Assembly (NCBI GenBank): GCA_020436935.1
Contig: JAGQWX010000009.1
Location: 1 to 64,000 of the forward strand
Direction of reading: 5' to 3'
Source of the DNA: Saprospiraceae bacterium
GTDB lineage: Bacteria > Bacteroidota > Bacteroidia > Chitinophagales > Saprospiraceae
DNA: 64,000 nt
Shown here: positions 53,863 to 62,434 of the stretch, piece after piece
How positions within the stretch are numbered: the first letter of the stretch is position 1
Layout: each line of letters starts with the position of its first letter
Position numbers and translations under genes: made by a program
The notes under the pieces: generated by a model
Database searches by the model: none
Seen by the model: only the letters and a program-made list of their open reading frames with translations
What the model was told of the DNA's origin: nothing

Positions 53863-55256
53863 TAAAATCGTTTTTTAAGCCATGTCGTGATTAGCTCCAA
53901 AGCTTCAGGAGCAAAGGTTTCTTCAATTTTAGCATACTCCTCAAATGCACCTGTCTCTGCATGCTGGAACAAGTGGTTTAAGTCAGGCAGGGTTTTGATG
54001 GTGACGTCTTTGTTTCCTGCTTTTTGGAGTGCAGCTTCAATGCCTTTCAGGTTGATGTCAGGAAGAACCTGAAAGTCTTTCTCCCCATTGATGGCCAAAA
54101 CAGGGCATTTGACTTTGGTTAGATGATCTGCCGGGTCAATGCTTAAGAATGTACTCATCCAGTCAGAGGTGATGGATTTGATCTGAGCATCGATGGTCTT
54201 TTCATCCAGCGCTTTCCCGGCTTCAGGGTATTTTTCCTTCAAATCATTGAGCACAGCCTTGAGCTTTTCTTCCAGTTGATCAGGAGAGGCAATGACCAGG
54301 TCATAGATTTGTTTTGAATATTTTTCATTAATGTCTAGAAATTCTGTGCTGGCGCCACTCAGTTCACCGCTCCTTCTGGACTGCGTCAATAAAATTTCTT
54401 TACCGTCAACGCCTGGTCCGGCAAGCAGAATACAAAATGCGACATCTTTTCGCTTAGCTGCCACCATTGGAGCAATGAGTCCGCCTTCACTGTGGCCAAT
54501 GTATCCGATTTTTTTGGGATCGATGACGTCTCCACGGGTTAGAAGATAGTCGAGTGCAGCTGAGGCATCATCGGCAAAGTCGTAGGAGGTGTTGTCTTTT
54601 TTCCCTTCCGGAATATAACTTCCTGATTTTGCTACGCCGCGGTCGTCGTATCGAAGCACTGCAATTCCATTTTTTGTCAGGTGATCTGCGATGATGAGAA
54701 ATGGTTTGTGTCCCAGCAGTTCTTCATCTCTGTTTTGGGGACCCGAGCCGGTGATCATAATGGCAACGGGAGGGTTTTTTACGCCTGTTGGGAGGGTGAG
54801 AGTGCCCGCCAGGCTGATGTTGTTGGCTTTGGGATTTTTGAAACTTACTTCCTCAACCGAGTATGAGAAAGGCGGCTTAGGTTCCTGGGGTCGGTTGATC
54901 ACCATAGCGTCTGCTCCCCTGGACAATTCCAGCGGGAGAGACATGCCCGATTGTGTAAAAGTACCGCTCAGTTTACCATTGACCATCTTTGCGCGGTATA
55001 TGGCCCCAATTGCCGGTATGGTTACTGTTATTGAATCCTGATTTACGGTCGTTGTACCTGTAGGAATACCTTTGGCTCCCTGCATGGGACTGTCCAGGGT
55101 AGTCACGAAAACATTGTCGTTTTGACTGATGTGCATGACCAATGGGAGCTTCATGCCCTGGACACTGAGTTCTCCACTCCAGTCTCCTGTAAAATCTTGC
55201 GCCCTGGCCATACCAAGTGTGCAAAGAAATATCAAAATCATCACTGCATTCTTCAT
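53862..55256 (-). CDS. Secreted alpha/beta hydrolase (serine esterase/peptidase type)
   Basis: About 464 residues from the ATG at 55256, chosen because it starts a signal peptide (MILIFLCTLGMARAQ). An N-terminal beta domain of ~115 residues (FTGDWSGELSVQGMKLPLV) precedes the hydrolase. The nucleophile Ser lies in IGYIGHSEGGLIAP, the acid probably in AINGEKDFQV, and the His in LPDLNHLFQHAE, all in canonical order. The fold resembles the dienelactone-hydrolase / S9-like group common in Bacteroidota. Its stop overlaps the kinase start by one base (TAATG). A hydrolase made with a two-component pair may alter the signal that the pair senses. Confidence 0.85.
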   Translation of the reverse strand: MKNAVMILIFLCTLGMARAQDFTGDWSGELSVQGMKLPLVMHISQNDNVFVTTLDSPMQGAKGIPTGTTTVNQDSITVTIPAIGAIYRAKMVNGKLSGTFTQSGMSLPLELSRGADAMVINRPQEPKPPFSYSVEEVSFKNPKANNISLAGTLTLPTGVKNPPVAIMITGSGPQNRDEELLGHKPFLIIADHLTKNGIAVLRYDDRGVAKSGSYIPEGKKDNTSYDFADDASAALDYLLTRGDVIDPKKIGYIGHSEGGLIAPMVAAKRKDVAFCILLAGPGVDGKEILLTQSRRSGELSGASTEFLDINEKYSKQIYDLVIASPDQLEEKLKAVLNDLKEKYPEAGKALDEKTIDAQIKSITSDWMSTFLSIDPADHLTKVKCPVLAINGEKDFQVLPDINLKGIEAALQKAGNKDVTIKTLPDLNHLFQHAETGAFEEYAKIEETFAPEALELITTWLKKRF

Positions 55257-55410
55257 TCGAAAATTATTTGATGATAAAATTAATGCCAATATAATGCTAT
55301 TGGAAGACAAATATGATGAGCGGCATATGGACATGGCGAGTGGTAGGGGAGTCATGCAGAAGGAATGATTTTATGAATTGTAGGTCACAAGATTGCCCTT
55401 TAAGCGCAAG

Positions 55411-55493
55411 TTTCAGCGAATTCAGCGGGAGAAGATGATTAAGTGCGGTTTCCCGCATAGAACTCTGAAAGAGAACGCAAAAATTCGCTGAAA
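55411..55493. repeat. REP-like inverted repeat in a 400-bp divergent gap
   Basis: TTTCAGCGAATT (55411-55422) and its exact complement AATTCGCTGAAA (55482-55493) enclose TTCAGCGGGAGAA and a small GC hairpin (TGCGG TTTC CCGCA). The motif family AGCGAATTCAGCGGGAGA resembles scattered intergenic repeats in Bacteroidota genomes. It lies between the hydrolase (minus) and the ArsR regulator (plus). No gene was seen in 55257-55658. Confidence 0.6.
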
Positions 55494-55609
55494 ATATTGA
55501 AATCTTAAATCAAGAAATACTTAAAACCTGGCTTTAGAAATTGTTTTTTTTCTAAAAATACCGGCAAATATGCTCTTCAGACACTTATAAAGATTTTTTT
55601 CACCAAACT

Positions 55610-55660
55610 ATTGCGCAATCAAATAATTGCACATATATTTGCAATCATATAGTTGCAAAT
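55610..55660. promoter_or_regulatory. Palindromic operator cluster at the ArsR-type gene start
   Basis: ATTTGCAA (55637-55644) and TTGCAAAT (55653-55660) are exact inverted arms with an 8-nt spacer, overlapping the ATG of the regulator. ATTGCGCAAT (55610-55619) upstream is a further perfect palindrome, and ATTGCAC lies between. The repeated TTGCnnnT / ATTGC elements suggest cooperative self-repression by the encoded HTH dimer. Confidence 0.6.
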
Positions 55661-55985
55661 GATTGTCAGAAGAGATATTTTTCAAGCCATTGCTGATCCT
55701 ACAAGAAGGGCCATCATCCTGCTTCTCGCCACGGGCAGCATGACGCCCAATGCTCTTGCAGAACATTTTGACACCAGCAGGCAGGCGGTTTCAAGACACT
55801 TGCAGATCCTCAGTGAGTGCGAGATCGTTACTGCAAGGCAGTCAGGAAGAGAAATGATATATGAAGTAAATTCAGAAAAGATGAAAGATATAGAGAAATG
55901 GATTGAGCAATTTAAAGCCATCATGGCTAAGAGGTTCGATCAGCTGGATGAGGTTTTGGCCATGCTCAAAAGGAACAAAAAGTAA
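55659..55985 (+). CDS. ArsR-family winged-helix repressor
   Basis: About 108 residues from the ATG at 55659 (a TTG two codons earlier is possible). A compact ArsR fold begins with IFQAIADPTRRAIILLL. The recognition helix is TSRQAVSRHLQILSECEIV, and the wing is ARQSGREMIYEV. No Cys cluster for metal binding is present (a single Cys). This fits the subgroup paired with AHSA1-domain genes rather than metal sensors. It lies 35 bp before the AHSA1-VOC fusion gene on the same strand, and its start codon is embedded in a palindrome that it may bind. Confidence 0.9.
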   Translation: MIVRRDIFQAIADPTRRAIILLLATGSMTPNALAEHFDTSRQAVSRHLQILSECEIVTARQSGREMIYEVNSEKMKDIEKWIEQFKAIMAKRFDQLDEVLAMLKRNKK

Positions 55986-56020
55986 ACATAAAATTAAAAA
56001 TCGCTTTAAAAAATCATACA

Positions 56021-56980
56021 ATGACAGCACCATCCATATTCAATTTTATAGTACAGAAAGAAGACCATAAGATCAGAGTTGAGCGCAGTTTTGCTGCACC
56101 TTTAGATCTGGTCTGGGCAGCGTTTACAGATGCAGAAATTCTTGCCATGTGGTGGGCTCCCAAACCTTATCAGTGTGTTTCTCACGCACAGGAATTCAAA
56201 GAAGGGGGCATTTGGCATTATTATATGAAAGGACCTGAGGGGGATGTACATTGGTGTCTTTTTGAATATCAGAGCATCACACCGCAAACAGGATTTAAAG
56301 GGCAGGATGCTTTTTGTGATGAAAATGCGGTAAAAAACGACACTAAACCTACTGCCTACTGGAATTACCAATTTGTGGACAATGGAGAGGAAACCATTGT
56401 CAACATAGACATAAGCTTCGACGACTTGAAGTCACTTGAATCCATCATTGAGATGGGCTTTAAGGAAGGATTTACCATGGGCTTAGGAAATCTGGACGAG
56501 TACATTTCAGCTCAGTTTTATCTCAGGAAAATCAAGAAGTCTGACCAAAAGAAGAGGGTAAGCACCTACTTGAATTTTCCCGGAAATACGGAGGAAGCCT
56601 TTTACTTCTACAAAAAAGTATTTCGTTCAGAATTTGTTGGAGGCATCCAGCGTTTTGGTGACCTTCCTGGAGGAGATAAAGGCAATGGCATGCCTGACAC
56701 AGTGAAAAATCTCATCCTCCATGTAGAACTTCCTGTTCTGGACACCTACCTCCTTATGGCTTCTGATGCGCCGAAAGAAATGGGTTTTGAGGTAAAGGTG
56801 GGCAACAATATGTACATCAATCTCGAGACAGACAGCCGAGAAGAAACTGAACGAATTTTCAATGAATTGTCGGAAGGAGGCACCATAACCCAGGCACTTG
56901 CAGACATGTTTTGGGGCGCATACTTCGGTAGCTTGACCGATAAATATGGCATCAACTGGATGGTTGGATATACAGCGTGA
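56021..56980 (+). CDS. AHSA1 (SRPBCC) domain fused to a VOC/PhnB-like domain
   Basis: 319 residues in two domains. Residues about 15-165 are an AHSA1/START-like ligand-binding fold (IRVERSFAAPLDLVWAAFTD, MWWAPKPYQC, GLGNLDEYI). Residues about 180-318 are a PhnB-type glyoxalase/VOC domain (VSTYLNFPGNTEEAFYFYKK, MASDAPKEMGF, MFWGAYFGSLTDKYGINWM). Both families occur as separate genes beside ArsR regulators of this type; here they are fused. The ligand or reaction is unknown. It is probably cytoplasmic and controlled by the upstream regulator. Confidence 0.86.
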   Translation: MTAPSIFNFIVQKEDHKIRVERSFAAPLDLVWAAFTDAEILAMWWAPKPYQCVSHAQEFKEGGIWHYYMKGPEGDVHWCLFEYQSITPQTGFKGQDAFCDENAVKNDTKPTAYWNYQFVDNGEETIVNIDISFDDLKSLESIIEMGFKEGFTMGLGNLDEYISAQFYLRKIKKSDQKKRVSTYLNFPGNTEEAFYFYKKVFRSEFVGGIQRFGDLPGGDKGNGMPDTVKNLILHVELPVLDTYLLMASDAPKEMGFEVKVGNNMYINLETDSREETERIFNELSEGGTITQALADMFWGAYFGSLTDKYGINWMVGYTA

Positions 56981-56998
56981 GAGGGCGGGTGGTCATTT

Positions 56999-58612
56999 TT
57001 ATGACATACTCATTTCAAGCGGGTTGATTTTTTCCAGCGCTGAAGTTTCAGTTTGAATAACCAGATGTTTTTCCGCATTCTTCTTTAAAAACTGGGCAAG
57101 GGCTTCATTGAGTGCAGCACTTCTGGAATCGAAGTGATCAACAAAAATGATTTCTTTGCCGGTAGCAAGACCTCTTACAACTTTGAGTAAGTCTGATTGA
57201 GCCTCGCTTAGTTTTTTGCCATCTTCTCCTATATTCGAATGGATGCTCAAAGGCTGAATGTCGTACGTATATTTTTGGAACCAATGGAGGATCCTTTCTG
57301 CACGGGCAATTTGCTCGGTTTTTTGACTGTAGGTCACCGCTTCAGCTACAGTATTTCCATAAAGTGGAACAGAGCCAGATATAACTGAGACTTTCTTTTT
57401 CCATAAAAATGAGTTCTGACCTTCTACAAGCTTGCCATTGATGTGCATTGGGAATAAGTCTTTTTCATTTAATTTTAAAAAACAATGAAAAAATTTGCTG
57501 CATGCACTGCTGTTTTCAAATCGTAAAATATTGACTTTTCCTGCTTTAAATTCAAGATCTTCATCGTCATACTTCAATTTAATTTGTTTGAGCGGCACTG
57601 TAATTTCTTCATATATATGGTCGGATTCCAGGTCTTCCTCAAATACCCTGACTATTTTTTTGAAAGAAATATTGCCAAGTTTGTGGATGGTCTGAACTGC
57701 CATCAATCGCTTAAAAAGGGGCAAAAGATTGAGATACATAAAGATAAAGCCCAAAATTTCGGCCCTGGAATTTACACTGTCTCTGGAAAGATGGATGACC
57801 ACTGCGAGTAAAGTGACATACTGCATCAATGAAATCAATGCCTGGATAAAAGCCTTGTATTGAGCTTCATTTAGGCTCCTGTCTTTTACTTTGACAGCTT
57901 TTTTCTCAAAGGAGGCCATTTCCCTTGTATTTCTATTGAATACTTTTATGGTATAGATATGGGACAAAACCCTATTTGTAAAAGCAAGAAGTCCAGACTT
58001 TGCAGCTCTTTTTTTCGTGCTTATTGCCTCAAGTTTTTGATTGACCCAAAATAAAAAGGAAAAGAGCAAAAGAGAAGTGCTGATGACAATAACTCCGGCA
58101 ATGAGATTGAACTGAAGAATCCAGGTAAATGCAATGGCCAGCAATACCACATCTATAAAAAGGTCAATGACACCTTTGCTGAGGAAAGTGCCCGTTGAAG
58201 TCAGATCTCCTGAATACCTCAACAAATACCTACCGTGGCCTTTTTGGACAAAAACCTCATATCTGGTTTTCAATTGGGCAGCAAAAACCAGTTTTTTTAT
58301 AAAAAGTGCAAAATTTTCTTCCAGAGCTTTCAAGCGATAAGAATAAAAATATTGGCTGAGAAATAATAGGAGGATCAGAACAACAAAGAATGTAGTTACA
58401 GTCAGATCACTCGTTGTCCCGACCCCCCAAACAGTATCCAAAGAAGTATTTCCATCACCCTTTTTAATGTAGATGGCTATAAGTTTACCAAGGCTTATGG
58501 GAAGGATGAGCATCAAAATGTTTTTGATCATGCCCAGCCCGATCAAACCTGCAACTTCAAATTTTCGACTCAGCAGGTAGTTTTTAAGGAGTATGTTTCT
58601 GGATATTTTCAA
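56999..58612 (-). CDS. ABC-exporter-like membrane protein with degenerate ATPase domain
   Basis: 537 residues. It starts at TTG 58612, overlapping the P-loop NTPase stop as TTGA; no in-frame ATG lies nearby. About five or six membrane helices fill residues 20-305 in the type IV exporter order (AGLIGLGMIKNILMLILP ... VIVISTSLLLFSFLFW). The C-terminal ~200 residues align with an ABC nucleotide-binding domain, but key parts are lost. Where Walker A should be there is ILRFENSSACSKFFH. The signature is LSEAQ. The Walker B segment reads EIIFVDHFD, with His in place of the catalytic Glu. It is unlikely to hydrolyse ATP itself and may depend on the adjacent NTPase. Confidence 0.75.
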   Translation of the reverse strand: MKISRNILLKNYLLSRKFEVAGLIGLGMIKNILMLILPISLGKLIAIYIKKGDGNTSLDTVWGVGTTSDLTVTTFFVVLILLLFLSQYFYSYRLKALEENFALFIKKLVFAAQLKTRYEVFVQKGHGRYLLRYSGDLTSTGTFLSKGVIDLFIDVVLLAIAFTWILQFNLIAGVIVISTSLLLFSFLFWVNQKLEAISTKKRAAKSGLLAFTNRVLSHIYTIKVFNRNTREMASFEKKAVKVKDRSLNEAQYKAFIQALISLMQYVTLLAVVIHLSRDSVNSRAEILGFIFMYLNLLPLFKRLMAVQTIHKLGNISFKKIVRVFEEDLESDHIYEEITVPLKQIKLKYDDEDLEFKAGKVNILRFENSSACSKFFHCFLKLNEKDLFPMHINGKLVEGQNSFLWKKKVSVISGSVPLYGNTVAEAVTYSQKTEQIARAERILHWFQKYTYDIQPLSIHSNIGEDGKKLSEAQSDLLKVVRGLATGKEIIFVDHFDSRSAALNEALAQFLKKNAEKHLVIQTETSALEKINPLEMSMS

Positions 58613-59631
58613 CTTACCATGGCCAATTTAGAGTGAGCAAATAATTCGGTTTTCTCCAGTTCGTCAAGTGTGAGGACAGGAACTTCCGTGCGTGAACTTA
58701 CTTCTTTGATCAACAGGGGAGCCATGGTGAACACACCACAGATGGCTTTAGGTTTGAGGTCGATGCTGCTCAGTTTATCTATGGCATATAATACCGATAA
58801 GCTGTCAAGACCAGAAAAAACAACATCATCAATTTGCGATGAAAATAACTTATGGTTCAGCAACATTTCTGTTTCGCGTTGGAGGATGCCGTCAGCGATT
58901 TCGATGACAACAAAGTCTGGTTTTTGACGGGCCACATCATCGATTAAAAATTGATAGAGGTTGAGCAATTCGTGGATTTCCAACAGGTGTGTAGATGGAT
59001 ATCCTGCCATTCCAAAATCGATGGCATAGTCAGCACCACAATCGTTTACATAGTGTCTGTCTCTGGTGTAATAAGTACCTGTAAGTTTGATGAAGGCTAC
59101 CCGATACCCCTTTTTCTGAAGGCTCCTGCACAGATATGCTGCTGTTGTAGTTTTTCCGGAGTCCATGGAGCAACCCAGCGATAATATGGTTTGAAAGTTT
59201 GTATTTTTTGTTCCCCTGAATAAGACCTGAGCTTTATTGTTATAAATGGAATTGACCACTTTACCCCTGATATCCACAGCATACCCTACCAGCTTTACCA
59301 CTGTTGGCCCTGCGTCTTGCAATTTGACGTGCATGCTGGCCAATTTACCTACCACTCCGCCTTTTCCAAGGATTTCGAGTTCGAGCTCAGGGCTTTCCGG
59401 GACATAACCTTCAAATTGTTCTGTGGCGTACCTGCTTCCAAATACTCCAAGGAACTGATCTCCTTCAAACAAGTAAGAATTATTGCCTGTCGTATTTTGA
59501 ATAGAATCGTGTTTGCCTATGCTTTGCACCTGAAACAAAGCTACGTCGCCTGCTTTGGGTGAATAAAAATGAATCATATGCTCATCAATAGCTGCATAAG
59601 TGATTCCTCTTGTAGTTATACCTGCTTTCAT
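58609..59631 (-). CDS. P-loop NTPase (SIMIBI/MobB-like) of unknown function
   Basis: 340 residues. An N-terminal ~145 residues of mixed beta structure (FEGDQFLGVFGSRYATEQF) has no recognised family. A P-loop module follows with Walker A SLGCSMDSGKTTTAAYL near residue 153, a switch-like IKLTGTYYTRDRHYVNDCGA, and a Walker B-like PDFVVIEIADGILQRE. This layout resembles MobB or dethiobiotin-synthetase-like SIMIBI ATPases. The enzyme acts in the cytoplasm. It sits between an outer-membrane barrel gene (14 bp upstream) and the degenerate ABC gene (4-bp overlap), suggesting one machine. Function is not known. Confidence 0.7.
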   Translation of the reverse strand: MKAGITTRGITYAAIDEHMIHFYSPKAGDVALFQVQSIGKHDSIQNTTGNNSYLFEGDQFLGVFGSRYATEQFEGYVPESPELELEILGKGGVVGKLASMHVKLQDAGPTVVKLVGYAVDIRGKVVNSIYNNKAQVLFRGTKNTNFQTILSLGCSMDSGKTTTAAYLCRSLQKKGYRVAFIKLTGTYYTRDRHYVNDCGADYAIDFGMAGYPSTHLLEIHELLNLYQFLIDDVARQKPDFVVIEIADGILQRETEMLLNHKLFSSQIDDVVFSGLDSLSVLYAIDKLSSIDLKPKAICGVFTMAPLLIKEVSSRTEVPVLTLDELEKTELFAHSKLAMVS

Positions 59632-59645
59632 GATTTGATTTTTTT

Positions 59646-60410
59646 TTAATTGATTGAAAATGATAGAGATGTAAATATTCCGTTGTAATTGTTGAAAGGA
59701 GCTATCGTTTTGGTTCCCCTCCTGTTGGGTACATTCAGTTGACTGTATGGAAAAAGATTAGAATTAAATTCGCGATTTAAAAAGTAGGCTATGTTGAGGT
59801 GTACCTGTTTGAAAGGTCTGGTTTTGATGCCCAGATAGACGCGATATCTATGGAAGTCATTCGGTGATTTTGTGATCACTAAATCTCCCTCAGGGTTGTA
59901 ATAATTGATGCCCTTTCCTCCATGATAGTAGTACAATCTTGCTTCTGTAAATGGTCTTATACGTAAGGCTGTGAAGTTGGTTTTCAATACAAATTCAGAG
60001 GAAAATATGACCCTGTTTTTGTACTTTCTGAAGGATGGAAAATTTGATTCCAGGGCAACACCGTTTTTTAAACCGTATGTTTTTGAGTTAATTGAATTTT
60101 CATAACCCAATTGTATGGAATGGAACAGTTCCGAAAACCTTCCGCCATCCATCATCTGGATTCGGTCAGCTGCCAGACTTATTTCATTTCTTTTATTGAT
60201 TTGATACTGGCCGGAAAGACCGTAACTCAAATACTGTAGGGATCGGTCAGCAATGGTCATGGACTGCAATCCAATCCTGATCTTTTTATTGAGGTCATAA
60301 CCCACAGAAAAATTGCTCATCAATTTGTCACCCGCTGCAAGATCCTGAGCAATGGTGTCGATGGAAATGGACAAAAGAAGGACTATAAAACACACGATTT
60401 TATGTTTCAT
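59646..60410 (-). CDS. DUF2490-like outer-membrane beta-barrel protein
   Basis: About 254 residues from the ATG at 60410, preferred over a GTG one codon upstream. Signal peptide (VCFIVLLLSISIDTIAQ), then alternating strands typical of a small outer-membrane barrel (IRIGLQSMTIADRSLQYLS, YRVYLGIKTRPFKQVHLNIA). It ends FTSLSFSIN. The pattern resembles DUF2490 proteins. It lies 33 bp after the T9SS protein gene and 14 bp before the P-loop NTPase gene on the same strand. It could be the outer-membrane part of whatever the ABC-like protein handles. Confidence 0.7.
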   Translation of the reverse strand: MKHKIVCFIVLLLSISIDTIAQDLAAGDKLMSNFSVGYDLNKKIRIGLQSMTIADRSLQYLSYGLSGQYQINKRNEISLAADRIQMMDGGRFSELFHSIQLGYENSINSKTYGLKNGVALESNFPSFRKYKNRVIFSSEFVLKTNFTALRIRPFTEARLYYYHGGKGINYYNPEGDLVITKSPNDFHRYRVYLGIKTRPFKQVHLNIAYFLNREFNSNLFPYSQLNVPNRRGTKTIAPFNNYNGIFTSLSFSIN

Positions 60411-60443
60411 CACAAATGAAGTTTGATGGTTTTTTAGGACAAC

Positions 60444-61730
60444 TTATCGTTGAATGATAAAGGGAATGGATGGGCTATTATCAGCGCCAACTAAGGAGAT
60501 AAAATAGGTGCCCGACGGCAGATTGCGCACATCGACTCTTCCACCCGTGCCTGTTTGTTTTGATATCATTGCACCATTCAGGTCTCTCAGAAGAATGGTG
60601 CCCGCACCAGGGTTTGGAAAAATATTGATCTCATCGGTGGCAGGATTCGGAAAGAGAATCAATTTTTGCATCGGTATATAATGGAGCCATGGCGAGAAAC
60701 TTCTTTCCCTATTTTCATCGACTTCAACAACTCTGAGCAAGGTTTCTTTGATATAGGATGGGATTGGAAATACATATTCATTTCCACCTCTTCCATTACC
60801 TGGACTTACTGTGCCCACATATGCCGGAACTTCATTGCCATCACGCATTTCAATTTCAAAATGATGGACATTTGATTCCTGAAGGGTCTCCCATCGCAGG
60901 TAGTTTTGGCCATCACCATATTGTATTTGAACCTTGCCCCAACTGACCGCAAGTGCATTGTTTGCAGAGACAAAACTTTGTCTTTGGAAGGCATTATTCC
61001 AGCTTACACCCACCAGATCCTGATCCGTTTCAACATCGCCCTCAGTATACAAAGTCCTGGCATCCTCGAGCCATGCTCCACCATTATAAGCATAATGGGT
61101 TCTTTGCATTACTATTCCATTGTTGTACTGATAGGAGTACTTGCTATCGGGTACATAGGAGGCGGTTGCTGCGTTCCAATCGTAAACCGTGTTGGTCAAC
61201 CTGAGATTGCCGGCATCATAGGTATAGTCGTATTTGATGTCATTTTCAAAACTTCCTGTCGTGCTATTGTATCTGAACTTCAACCTTTCAATGAGGTTGC
61301 CATTGGCATCGTAGAGGTAGGTGTATTTTACTCCGTTAACCCAGCCGTTTGCTGTCAAGTCTTTTCTTATGGAGCTTGTTCTTTGGTTGAGAGCATTGTA
61401 GGTGTTTTCATAATCGTACTTATCTGTCCAGGTATTCTGTACTCCGTCCCAATCTTGTCTGAATCTTTTGACCAGGTTTTTACTGGTATCATAAGTGTAT
61501 TGGTATTTTTTATCGTTGGTCCAGATGTTTCCGACCAGACTGTAGTACGTGTTTTCTTTTGGGAGTTGGCCTTCCATGGTATAGATGTCTCTTCCGTTTA
61601 AGACCCATGAAGCATTTGCCGCAGACCATTGAAAGACGTGGATGCTGTCTGCAAAAGTTTCTTCATCTTGCGCAAGCATACCATTTGCGAACAGAAAAGA
61701 TGTCAAAAAAACCAGAATAAATTTTTCCAT
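60444..61730 (-). CDS. T9SS-exported protein with YD-like repeats
   Basis: 428 residues. Signal peptide (ILVFLTSFLFANGMLAQD), then about six imperfect repeats of the YD/RHS kind (KYQYTYDTSKNLVKRF, VKYTYLYDANGNLIERL, IKYDYTYDAGNLRLTN) spanning 70-225. The C-terminus is a T9SS type A sorting domain (LILFPNPATDEINIFPNPG ... LPSGTYFISLVG). It is thus secreted or surface-bound. The repeats resemble short RHS-type beta shells but no toxin tip is present. It appears to be the first gene of the minus-strand operon that ends with the ABC-like protein. Confidence 0.83.
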   Translation of the reverse strand: MEKFILVFLTSFLFANGMLAQDEETFADSIHVFQWSAANASWVLNGRDIYTMEGQLPKENTYYSLVGNIWTNDKKYQYTYDTSKNLVKRFRQDWDGVQNTWTDKYDYENTYNALNQRTSSIRKDLTANGWVNGVKYTYLYDANGNLIERLKFRYNSTTGSFENDIKYDYTYDAGNLRLTNTVYDWNAATASYVPDSKYSYQYNNGIVMQRTHYAYNGGAWLEDARTLYTEGDVETDQDLVGVSWNNAFQRQSFVSANNALAVSWGKVQIQYGDGQNYLRWETLQESNVHHFEIEMRDGNEVPAYVGTVSPGNGRGGNEYVFPIPSYIKETLLRVVEVDENRERSFSPWLHYIPMQKLILFPNPATDEINIFPNPGAGTILLRDLNGAMISKQTGTGGRVDVRNLPSGTYFISLVGADNSPSIPFIIQR

Positions 61731-61908
61731 TTTGATTGCTTATATGACAATAAGCAAGGGCCAATCAAAGTGTGACAAAAATTTTTTGATTTTTTTCTGG
61801 ACTAAGCCTTATTTGATATAACAAATTGTAAGTATTCATTAATTTTCCTTAAACAGATATCAAGAATATGTATCCTATTTGATCAAGTTTAAAAAGTCAA
61901 ATAAGGAA

Positions 61909-62034
61909 ATGCATGAAGGCGAAATCATAATCGGACTAGTCAAGGACCCGCGTCTAATTGATTACTGGGATAGTGTTGCTCCTATATGGTTTAGTCAAGA
62001 TGAAGAAAATAATTTAAGTATTACTCTGGGATAA
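61909..62034 (+). CDS. Possible small protein or gene remnant (41 residues)
   Basis: ATG at 61909 opens a 41-residue frame (MHEGEIIIGLVKDPRLIDYW... to NLSITLG) with protein-like composition. The frame is open back to a stop near 61848, and a TTG start would add further residues (LIKFKKSNKE). No family is recognised and no clear ribosome-binding site was seen. It may be the remnant of a longer gene. The rest of the 417-bp gap 61731-62147 is AT-rich and shows nothing else. Confidence 0.3.
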   Translation: MHEGEIIIGLVKDPRLIDYWDSVAPIWFSQDEENNLSITLG

Positions 62035-62147
62035 AAACTCAGTTTCGGGAGTCAAAGTATGAATTAACTAAAACTTTCTTATTGCAATTCATTTTTCAAT
62101 ATGAACTTTTGACCCTGTAAAAGAGATTAACTTCTGTCAATTAAGAA

Positions 62148-62390
62148 CTATATTGGAATATTTTCATCACTAAAATTCTCAGGAGTATCTTCTTCCGGAA
62201 CTAGATACTCAAAGTCACCGTTTTGATAAAAATCCAATTGGGTTGCATTTTTCAAATAAAATTCATCTGCAGGCATCCCATCTATTAAATATATTCTTTT
62301 CAACTTCATTTTATCACCCACGAAATAAGCCTTCTTTATAAATTCTCTCCCATGCTTATCTTTATAAACTTTACTTTTTTTTGATGTCAT
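62148..62390 (-). CDS. Small hypothetical protein downstream of the Septu-like pair
   Basis: 80 residues with a Lys-rich start (MTSKKSKVYKDKHGREFIKK) and an acidic tail (EYLVPEEDTPENFSDENIPI). There is no signal peptide or membrane segment, and I recognise no family. It lies 44 bp after the HNH gene on the same strand, so it could be a third member of the defence operon or an unrelated gene. The ATG at 62390 is the only sensible start. Confidence 0.6.
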   Translation of the reverse strand: MTSKKSKVYKDKHGREFIKKAYFVGDKMKLKRIYLIDGMPADEFYLKNATQLDFYQNGDFEYLVPEEDTPENFSDENIPI

Positions 62391-62434
62391 ATTGGATGTA
62401 TTTAATACTTCTTGACTTTAAATATTAAAAACGA

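Noticed and set aside
60906-61601. 231-residue plus-strand frame antisense to the T9SS YD-repeat protein
   Set aside because: The hydrophobic, Ile/Val-rich product arises from reading the Tyr/Asp/Asn-rich repeats backwards. No signal or family is present.
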